Positions 1 through 5,091 of a stretch of DNA of 5,091 nt are shown piece by piece. Location: assembly GCA_030634505.1 (NCBI GenBank), contig DAOWAQ010000167.1, positions 1 through 5,091 of the forward strand, in the 5' to 3' direction. Numbering within the stretch: position 1 is the first letter of the stretch; each line of letters opens with the position of its first letter. The DNA is from Calditrichia bacterium. Lineage in GTDB: Bacteria; Calditrichota; Calditrichia; JAJRVZ01. Made by a program: the position numbers and the translations under genes. The notes under the pieces are model-generated. The model ran no database searches. It saw nothing but the letters and a program-made list of their open reading frames with translations, and had not been told where the DNA came from.

Positions 1-1
1 A

Positions 2-322
2 ACTATGCCTGTTCACAGAATAATGTCGAATTTGATTACTTCAAAACTCTTGTCATTAGTAACAGGACAAAAAATACTTGATAGTCAATGTGGTTATCGA
101 ATGATTCATAGGGATGTAATCGGTAATTTAGAATTAAATGAAAAGGGATTTCAGTTAGAAAGTGAAATGATAGTTGAAGCAGCAAAAATGAATGTACAAA
201 TTGATTTTGTTGATATTCCAACGATTTATAATCAAAGCAGCTCAAATATTAGTAACGTGAAGGATACTTTAAAATTTATCAGGTATATGTTAAAGGAAAT
301 TATTAATAGAATAATGATATGA
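2..322 (+). CDS. Family 2 glycosyltransferase, C-terminal part (5' end outside window)
   Basis: This is the C-terminal half of a GT-A fold glycosyltransferase of the polyprenyl/dolichyl-phosphate mannosyltransferase type. Such enzymes use a nucleotide sugar to glycosylate a lipid-phosphate or another acceptor at the inner face of the membrane. The visible residues (numbered from the Met at position 5) match this group: HRIMSNLITSKLLS at 4-17, the DSQCGYR signature at 26-32, GFQLESEMI at 48-56, and VDIPTIY at 69-75. Family members are usually about 220-250 residues, so roughly half is visible. The frame is open to the left edge, and the ATG at position 5 falls inside the conserved domain, so it is probably an internal Met. 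No transmembrane segment follows the catalytic domain, so this looks like a soluble or peripheral enzyme. The gene ends just before palindromic repeat A. The donor and acceptor cannot be told from this part. Confidence 0.85.
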   Translation, partial: TMPVHRIMSNLITSKLLSLVTGQKILDSQCGYRMIHRDVIGNLELNEKGFQLESEMIVEAAKMNVQIDFVDIPTIYNQSSSNISNVKDTLKFIRYMLKEIINRIMI

Positions 323-331
323 TAGAAATTA

Positions 332-422
332 ATGTCATTTCGAATCCTGATTTATCAGGGTGAGAAATCTCTTACTTTGGCAGAGAAGAGATTTCTCGTC
401 GTTTCACTCCTCGAAATGACAT
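332..422. repeat. Palindromic intergenic repeat, copy A
   Basis: This imperfect palindrome has two nested pairs of arms. The outer arms, ATGTCATTTCGA (332-343) and TCGAAATGACAT (411-422), pair perfectly over 12 bp. The inner arms, GAGAAATCTCTT (362-373) and AAGAGATTTCTC (386-397), pair perfectly over 12 bp around a 12-nt loop. The left spacer (344-361) forms a small hairpin of its own: ATCCTGA pairs with TCAGGGT (one T-G wobble) around TTTA. The right spacer is GTCGTTTCACTCC (398-410). Positions 388-424 match copy B at 2028-2064 in 35 of 37 bases. The element lies between the glycosyltransferase stop and the pcm start, ending 23 nt before the latter. It resembles the dispersed REP-like palindromes I associate with FCB-group genomes (recall, not checked). 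No T-tract follows, so an ordinary intrinsic terminator is unlikely. Confidence 0.9.
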
Positions 423-445
423 GAAACTATATTTTCTGTATTAAT

Positions 446-1087
446 ATGATGCATTTTGAACAAAAAAGAAAAAATATGATTGATCGTTTGGTCAAGATGG
501 GAATTACAGATAAAAATGTACTTAATGCAATTCTAAAAATTCCAAGAGAACAGTTTTTATCTGCGGGGCTCGAACATCAAGCCTATGATGAAAAAGCCCT
601 ACCGATAGGATTTCACCAAACTATTTCACATCCATATACAGTAGCAAAAATGACTGAATTGCTTCATATAAAGCCAGGAAATAAAATCTTAGAGATTGGT
701 ACCGGTTCAGGCTATCAGGCAGCTGTACTATGTGCAATGAAAGTAAATCTCTACACTGTAGAAATTGAATCTGAATTGTCAAAGAAAGCAAAAATGAAAC
801 TTAACACTCTGGGATATTCTTTCATATCAAAAATTGGGGATGGAAGTATTGGATGGAAAGCTTATTCGCCATATAACGCAATCATAGTAACGGCCGGAGT
901 AAATATAGTTGCAGAGGAATTAATAGAACAGCTAATTGATGGAGGGCGACTAGTAATTCCTATAGGTGATAAAGACAAACAAATATTAACAGTATTCCAA
1001 AAGAATGGTGAATTAATAGAAAAACAACAACTTGATGAAGTATTATTTGTGCCTATGACCGGTAAAAAAGGATTGGAGAAGAATTGA
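446..1087 (+). CDS. pcm: Protein-L-isoaspartate O-methyltransferase
   Basis: This cytoplasmic repair enzyme uses S-adenosylmethionine to methylate the isoaspartyl residues that form when proteins age, so that they can revert to aspartate. The 213-residue length is normal. The family hallmarks are in order: the N-terminal helix with KIPREQFL (31-38), LPIGFHQTISHPYTVAKMTE (52-71) with the Ser-61 region expected for catalysis, the SAM-binding motif ILEIGTGSGYQAAVL (81-95), the acidic end of the next strand in YTVEIE (103-108), GDGSIGW (131-137), YNAIIVTA (143-150), and GGRLVIPIG (166-174). The start could be 446 or the adjacent ATG at 449. A third in-frame ATG at 476 is less likely because residues 3-10 still fit the family's N-terminal pattern. 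No Shine-Dalgarno sequence precedes 446. The gene overlaps the DUF368 gene by 4 bases, so the two are probably co-translated. Palindromic repeat A lies immediately upstream. Confidence 0.95.
   Translation: MMHFEQKRKNMIDRLVKMGITDKNVLNAILKIPREQFLSAGLEHQAYDEKALPIGFHQTISHPYTVAKMTELLHIKPGNKILEIGTGSGYQAAVLCAMKVNLYTVEIESELSKKAKMKLNTLGYSFISKIGDGSIGWKAYSPYNAIIVTAGVNIVAEELIEQLIDGGRLVIPIGDKDKQILTVFQKNGELIEKQQLDEVLFVPMTGKKGLEKN
1075..1078 (+). promoter_or_regulatory. Ribosome binding site supporting the TTG start of the DUF368 gene
   Basis: GGAG lies inside the last codons of pcm, 5 bases before the TTG at 1084. It is a well-placed Shine-Dalgarno sequence and is the main reason for choosing this non-ATG start. 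The next in-frame ATG (1135) would remove the beginning of the first conserved motif region. Confidence 0.55.
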
Positions 1088-1965
1088 AAAAAGAATTAAA
1101 ACACAATATTAGAACGTTTTGGGTTGGCGGTGCTATGGGAGTAGCAAATATCATTCCCGGCGTTAGTGGTGGTACGTTAGCCGTAGTATTTGGTATTTAT
1201 GAAGATTTGATGGAAGCCCTTGGTAATTTTGTAACAGACCGTGAAAACAGGTGGAAATATATCAAATTTCTATCTATTTTATTTAGCGGATCTATTCTAG
1301 CTATTTTAGGTTTAGCTCCGGCTTTACACTGGGCATTTATAAACCATCCTTTGCCTACAGTTTACTTTTTCATTGGTTTAATTATAGGAAGTATTCCGGT
1401 GGTCCTCAAATCTCATGATGAGATGAAACCCAATACTTCAAGAATTAGTTCATTTTTGATTGGCTTGGGAATTGTAATTGTTCTATCACTACTCCAAAGT
1501 GAAGGTACCACAAGCAAAACTGTATTTGATTATTCACAATATCATTTAACAGATTATCTTTATTATGTCTTTTGTGGAGCGATTTCAGCATCTGCTATGA
1601 TTGTTCCCGGTGTAAGTGGGTCTTTCATTTTGATTTTATTAGGTATATACTGGAATGTATTGGGTTCACTCAGTGGATTATCTACGATAATACTAAGTGG
1701 TGGTTTTACTGAAGCAATGATTGTCAGGATTTCACTATTGGGCAGCCTCGGAATCGGAATAGTAGTTGGTATATTAGTTATATCAAGAGTTATGAGCTGG
1801 GCATTAAAGCATTATCCGGCGAATACAATGTATGCAATCTTAGGATTAATAATCGGTTCACTATATCAAATCTTTCCCGGTTTTGAATTGAGTGTTTCGG
1901 GAATTGTGGCAGTGATTACGCTTGTTATCGGATTTGTAATTTCTCTAAAATTTGGGAAAGAATAA
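1084..1965 (+). CDS. popT: DUF368 family polyprenyl-phosphate transporter (PopT-like)
   Basis: This is an integral inner-membrane protein of the DUF368 family. Members have been shown to return undecaprenyl phosphate from the outer to the inner membrane leaflet, recycling the carrier for peptidoglycan and surface-polysaccharide synthesis. The 293 residues are mostly hydrophobic. The protein contains two copies of the family signature: ANIIPGVSGGTLAVVFGIYE (21-40) and AMIVPGVSGSFILILLGIYW (171-190). A second duplicated segment, GLIIGS, appears at 98-103 and 254-259. The offsets of about 150 residues point to two related halves, as known for this fold. The start is TTG, supported by an upstream GGAG and a 4-base overlap with the pcm stop (TTGA), suggesting translational coupling. 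The assignment to the family is firm; transport of undecaprenyl phosphate in this organism is inferred from the family. The symbol follows the family name rather than a close match. Confidence 0.9.
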   Translation: MKKELKHNIRTFWVGGAMGVANIIPGVSGGTLAVVFGIYEDLMEALGNFVTDRENRWKYIKFLSILFSGSILAILGLAPALHWAFINHPLPTVYFFIGLIIGSIPVVLKSHDEMKPNTSRISSFLIGLGIVIVLSLLQSEGTTSKTVFDYSQYHLTDYLYYVFCGAISASAMIVPGVSGSFILILLGIYWNVLGSLSGLSTIILSGGFTEAMIVRISLLGSLGIGIVVGILVISRVMSWALKHYPANTMYAILGLIIGSLYQIFPGFELSVSGIVAVITLVIGFVISLKFGKE

Positions 1966-1980
1966 ATATTAATTTTCATA

Positions 1981-2063
1981 CATGTCATTTCGAACGCAGT
2001 GAGAAATCTCGTATACTAAATAAAAAAGGGATTTCTCGTCGTTTTACTCCTCGAAATGACATG
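1981..2063. repeat. Palindromic intergenic repeat, copy B
   Basis: This is the second copy of the element at 332-422, in the same orientation. The outer arms CATGTCATTTCGA (1981-1993) and TCGAAATGACATG (2051-2063) pair perfectly over 13 bp. The inner arms are GAGAAATCTC (2001-2010) and GGGATTTCTC (2028-2037); their only departure from perfect pairing is a T-G wobble. The left spacer is only ACGCAGT, where copy A has an 18-nt mini-hairpin. The right spacer GTCGTTTTACTCC (2038-2050) differs from copy A by one base. The element begins 15 bases after the DUF368 stop codon and ends 76 bases before the tRNA. The loop is A-rich (2011-2027), and no T-tract follows on the + strand. Confidence 0.9.
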
Positions 2064-2090
2064 AGAATTTGTGCAACAGCCATCCTTGAT

Positions 2091-2118
2091 TTGAAATAAG
2101 TATGTAAGTAAATTTAAT
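2091..2118 (+). promoter_or_regulatory. Possible promoter for tRNA-Pro (and perhaps leuS)
   Basis: TTGAAA (2091-2096) and TTTAAT (2113-2118) each match 5 of 6 bases of the sigma-70 consensus, with a 16-base spacing. Transcription would begin around 2125, about 15 bases before the mature tRNA end. In AT-rich DNA such matches occur by chance, and Bacteroidota proper use a different promoter consensus, so this is tentative. Confidence 0.35.
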
Positions 2119-2139
2119 CCCTTTATTCAGCACATCTAT

Positions 2140-2214
<75 letters not shown>

Positions 2215-2236
2215 ATTTGCTTAACTTTTAATTCCC

Positions 2237-2240
2237 GGAG
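2237..2240 (+). promoter_or_regulatory. Weakly placed Shine-Dalgarno sequence of leuS
   Basis: GGAG lies 12 bases before the leuS ATG at 2253, farther than the usual 5-9. It is the only such motif in the 39-base gap after the tRNA and the best available ribosome site for this start. Confidence 0.35.
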
Positions 2241-2252
2241 TAAAAATAGTTT

Positions 2253-4745
2253 ATGAGTTTTCCATTTAGAGAAATTGAAGAAAAATGGCGTACATTTTGG
2301 GATGAAAACGATATAAATAAAACCAATCCCGATAAGCTTGATAATAAACTTTATTGCCTAGTGATGTTTAGTTATCCATCAGCGGATAAATTGCATCTTG
2401 GACATTGGTTTAATTATAGTCCTGTAGATACCTGGGCAAGATTTAAGCGTATGCAAGGTTTTAATGTGTTTCAACCAATGGGATTTGATTCTTTTGGTTT
2501 ACCTGCTGAAAATTATGCAGTAAAAACCGGTGTTCATCCACAGGATACTACTGAATCAAGCATTAAATATATTCGCGAACAATTAAAATCCATTGGCGCT
2601 ATGTATGACTGGGATTATGAAGTTATTACCAGCAGACCTGATTATTATAAATGGACTCAATGGATATTTCTGCAACTTTATAAACATAAATTGGCTTATC
2701 GCAAAGAAGCTCCTGTAAACTGGTGTCCCAGTTGCCAAACAGTGCTTGCCAATGAACAAGTCAAAGACGGTGCTTGTGAACGCTGTGATTCTTTAGTTGA
2801 AAAGAAAAATCTAACTCAGTGGTTTTTTAAGATTACAAAATATGCTAATGAATTGCTTGCTGGATTGGATAAACTGGACTGGCCGGAAAAAACAAAACTC
2901 ATGCAGCAACACTGGATCGGAAAAAGTACCGGTACAGAAATTACATTTACTATTGATAATGATGATAAAGATAAAGTAAAAGTATTCACCACGCGTCCTG
3001 ACACGCTATTTGGGGCGACATATATGGTTTTAGCACCCGAGCATCCACTCATTGAGAAAATCACTGCAGTTGATAAAAAAGATGAAGTGCAAGCGTATAT
3101 TCAAAAATCGGTTACTACAAGTGAAATTGATCGCGTATCAACAGTTAGAGAGAAAACCGGCGTTTTCACCGGGTGTTATGCCATTAATCCAATCAGCAAT
3201 GAAAAAATACCAATATGGATCGCAGACTATGTGTTAATCACTTATGGTACAGGCGCCATCATGGCTGTTCCTGCCCATGATCAACGTGATTTTGAATTTG
3301 CTACTAAATTTAATTTATTAATCAGAAAAGTGATTCTATCAGAAAATGATGCATCTGAAAGTGAATTATCGGAATCGATCACTACGTGGAAAGAAGCATA
3401 TAGCGGTGAAGGAAAAATGATAAATTCCGGTGAATATAATAATTTAGAATCAAAAGCCGGTGGTATAAAAGTTAGCGAATACTTAGAATCAAAAGATATA
3501 GGTAAAAGAACAATTCAATATAAATTGCGTGATTGGCTTGTATCCCGTCAAAGATATTGGGGAGCACCAATTCCCATTATTTTTTGTGAAAAATGCGGGG
3601 AAGTTCCAATACCAGAAGATGAATTGCCTGTATTATTGCCGTATGATGACGTCGATTTCAAGCCAAAAGGAAAATCACCGCTTGCCACATCAGAATCATT
3701 TGTAAATACAACATGTCCAAAATGTGGTGAACCAGCAAAAAGAGAAGCGGACACAATGGATACCTTTGTTGATTCGGCATGGTATTTTTTGAGATATCCT
3801 TATAATAAAATGGAAAACCAGGCTTGGGATAAAGGCACCATATCCAACTGGATGCCGGTTGACAAATATATCGGTGGGGCAGAACATGCCACAATGCATT
3901 TGTTATATGCCAGATTTTTCACCAAAGCTTTAAGAGATATGGGCTATCTTAATTTTGATGAACCTTTTCTTAGCCTTGTACATCAGGGAGTAATACAAGG
4001 GCCTGATGGACTACGGATGTCAAAATCTAAGGGAAATGTAATTAACCCAGAAGATTATCTGGATAAATTTGGAAGTGATGTTTTTAGATGTTATTTGATG
4101 TTTGGATTTGAGTATATAGCCGGTGGTCCCTGGGATGATTCCGGAATCGCAGCCATTGATAGATTTTTAAATCGCATTTGGAGAGTCGTTGAAGACCACA
4201 AACAAATCTTAAGTAATACTCGAGATAACCAAGACTTCTCTTTACAGGATAAATCCTTAAATCGTGTACTGAATAATTCAATCAAAGGCGTTACACAGGA
4301 CACTGAAAGATTCCATTTTAATACTTCAATCAGCCGTATAATGGAATTGGTAAATGAATTGTACCGATATACTTCAGAAGTAAATGAAAAAGACTTTAAT
4401 GCTGCATTACTAAGTGAATCATTAAAAAAACTTGTATTATTGATTGCACCATTTGCTCCACATCTGTCTGAAGAATTATGGAAAATGATTGGTAATAAGC
4501 CAACAATATTTGATCAAAAATGGCCGGAATTTGATCCTAAAGCATTAGCACTTGATGAAATATCCTGGGTTATTCAAATTAATGGCAAAATTAGAGAACA
4601 TATGCTTGCATCAAAGGATTTACCGAAGGATGAAGCAGAAAATTTAGCTGTTAATTTTGGAAGGATGCCGGAATTACTGCAAGGTAAAACTATACGCAAA
4701 GTGATTATTGTTCCACAGAAATTAATAAATATTGTTGCTACATGA
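2253..4745 (+). CDS. leuS: Leucyl-tRNA synthetase
   Basis: This cytoplasmic class I synthetase joins leucine to tRNA-Leu using ATP and hydrolyses mischarged products. Its 830 residues are within the normal bacterial range. Domains in order: the catalytic core with the HIGH motif as HLGH (48-51) and GLPAENYAVKTG (82-93); a zinc ribbon with cysteines 158, 161, 175 and 178; the CP1 editing domain with TTRPDTLFGATY (246-257) and YGTGAIMAVPAHDQRDFEFA (331-350); YKLRDWLVSRQRYWGAP (423-439); a second Cys pair set at 445/448 and 488/491, probably another zinc site; the KMSKS loop as RMSKS (588-592); an anticodon-binding helical region with IAPFAPHLSEELW (731-743); and the C-terminal domain with VIQINGKIRE (773-782) and GKTIRKVIIVPQKLINIV (811-828). 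The editing residues look intact. Variants worth noting are Arg in place of the first Lys of KMSKS, and SYPSADKLHLGH where most members have PYPSG before the HIGH motif. It ends in an ATGA overlap with the next gene. Confidence 0.98.
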   Translation: MSFPFREIEEKWRTFWDENDINKTNPDKLDNKLYCLVMFSYPSADKLHLGHWFNYSPVDTWARFKRMQGFNVFQPMGFDSFGLPAENYAVKTGVHPQDTTESSIKYIREQLKSIGAMYDWDYEVITSRPDYYKWTQWIFLQLYKHKLAYRKEAPVNWCPSCQTVLANEQVKDGACERCDSLVEKKNLTQWFFKITKYANELLAGLDKLDWPEKTKLMQQHWIGKSTGTEITFTIDNDDKDKVKVFTTRPDTLFGATYMVLAPEHPLIEKITAVDKKDEVQAYIQKSVTTSEIDRVSTVREKTGVFTGCYAINPISNEKIPIWIADYVLITYGTGAIMAVPAHDQRDFEFATKFNLLIRKVILSENDASESELSESITTWKEAYSGEGKMINSGEYNNLESKAGGIKVSEYLESKDIGKRTIQYKLRDWLVSRQRYWGAPIPIIFCEKCGEVPIPEDELPVLLPYDDVDFKPKGKSPLATSESFVNTTCPKCGEPAKREADTMDTFVDSAWYFLRYPYNKMENQAWDKGTISNWMPVDKYIGGAEHATMHLLYARFFTKALRDMGYLNFDEPFLSLVHQGVIQGPDGLRMSKSKGNVINPEDYLDKFGSDVFRCYLMFGFEYIAGGPWDDSGIAAIDRFLNRIWRVVEDHKQILSNTRDNQDFSLQDKSLNRVLNNSIKGVTQDTERFHFNTSISRIMELVNELYRYTSEVNEKDFNAALLSESLKKLVLLIAPFAPHLSEELWKMIGNKPTIFDQKWPEFDPKALALDEISWVIQINGKIREHMLASKDLPKDEAENLAVNFGRMPELLQGKTIRKVIIVPQKLINIVAT

Positions 4746-5091
4746 ATTTCTTTTCGATAACCACCTCTGATTTTTATTATTCTCTTATATTTCTGGGATT
4801 GCTTTTTACTTTATTATTTAGCATTGACTACTTATATAAAAAACAAACCTTTAGCCACTTATTCCTCAGGAAGTTTGTACACATCATTGTAGGAGTTATG
4901 GTTGTTTTGGCTTCATTTTTCCTTGAATCATCAGTTCCAATTATTGTTATTTCTGTTTTATTCGCTCTTATAAATTTTATCAGTATTCAGAAAAAGAAAT
5001 TTACCAGCATTCATGGTGAAGATAAATCTTATGGGACTGTTTATTATCCCTTAGCAATTTTAGCGTTAGCAGTTGTTTTCTGGGATAATCA
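4742..5091 (+). CDS. Dolichol/phytol/diacylglycerol kinase-like membrane protein, N-terminal part (3' end outside window)
   Basis: The frame is open from the ATG at 4742 to the right edge, giving 116 codons. The ATG overlaps the leuS stop codon (ATGA), so translation is probably coupled; no separate Shine-Dalgarno sequence is visible. The protein is hydrophobic, with likely membrane segments near residues 11-28, 46-60, 66-80 and 103-114. The motif RKFVHIIVG (43-51) and the later HGEDKSYGTVYYP (91-103) resemble the superfamily of CTP-dependent lipid kinases (dolichol kinase SEC59, phytol kinase VTE5, yeast DGK1) and the related CdsA-type cytidylyltransferases. By family it would phosphorylate a polyprenol, phytol or diacylglycerol in the membrane. 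The RK..H and S.GT..YP features fit the kinase branch better than CdsA, but the C-terminal half is missing, so the substrate cannot be told. The codon use is AT-rich like that of its neighbours. Confidence 0.75.
   Translation, partial: MNFFSITTSDFYYSLIFLGLLFTLLFSIDYLYKKQTFSHLFLRKFVHIIVGVMVVLASFFLESSVPIIVISVLFALINFISIQKKKFTSIHGEDKSYGTVYYPLAILALAVVFWDN

Noticed and set aside
36..245. Minus-strand open frame opposite the glycosyltransferase
   Set aside because: It overlaps a conserved catalytic domain on the other strand and resembles no known protein.
362..440. Repeat hairpin as a Rho-independent terminator
   Set aside because: The stem is AT-rich and is followed by mixed sequence, not a T-run. 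Copy B also lacks one. A boundary role cannot be excluded, but it is not a canonical terminator.
332..2063. CRISPR array
   Set aside because: There are only two copies, about 1.6 kb apart, with coding genes between them and no regular spacers.
1981..2063. Insertion sequence remnant with a coding region
   Set aside because: The element is 83 bases with no open frame. It can only be non-autonomous, and no transposase is visible here.
2816..3064. Open frames on the minus strand and in other frames within leuS
   Set aside because: They lie wholly inside the well-conserved leuS reading frame, show no recognisable motif, and have the composition expected of shadow frames.

Overview
This is an AT-rich bacterial window with every supported gene on the + strand. 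The most likely source is the FCB superphylum (Bacteroidota, Ignavibacteria, Marinimicrobia or relatives). The evidence is the style of the leucyl-tRNA synthetase (a '..KLHLGHW.NYSPVDTWARFKRMQGFNVFQPMGF..' active-site region) and a palindromic intergenic repeat built from TGTCATTTCGA and GAGAAATCTC units, a type I associate with that group. Both points rest on recall, so the taxon is an inference.

Layout, left to right: (1) the C-terminal half of a family 2 glycosyltransferase of the polyprenyl/dolichyl-phosphate mannosyltransferase type, cut by the left edge; (2) palindromic repeat copy A; (3) pcm, protein-L-isoaspartate O-methyltransferase, overlapping by 4 bases (4) a DUF368 membrane protein, the PopT family of polyprenyl-phosphate transporters, which starts with TTG; (5) palindromic repeat copy B; (6) a tRNA-Pro with anticodon CGG and no encoded CCA; (7) leuS, a complete leucyl-tRNA synthetase; (8) overlapping the leuS stop by ATGA, the first 116 codons of an integral membrane protein resembling the dolichol/phytol/diacylglycerol kinase (CTP-dependent lipid kinase) family, cut by the right edge.

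Most of this is housekeeping: protein repair, translation and envelope lipid carriers. Three of the five proteins plausibly touch polyprenyl-phosphate carriers: the glycosyltransferase may use them, the DUF368 protein recycles them across the membrane, and the lipid kinase may phosphorylate polyprenols or diacylglycerol. This may reflect shared function or chance. The two palindromic elements bracket the pcm-popT pair in the same orientation and are the main structure that the genes do not explain. I see no clear novel defence, mobile or biosynthetic system here. No gene-free stretch exceeds 300 bases; the longest protein-free gap, between the DUF368 gene and leuS, holds repeat B, a possible promoter and the tRNA.
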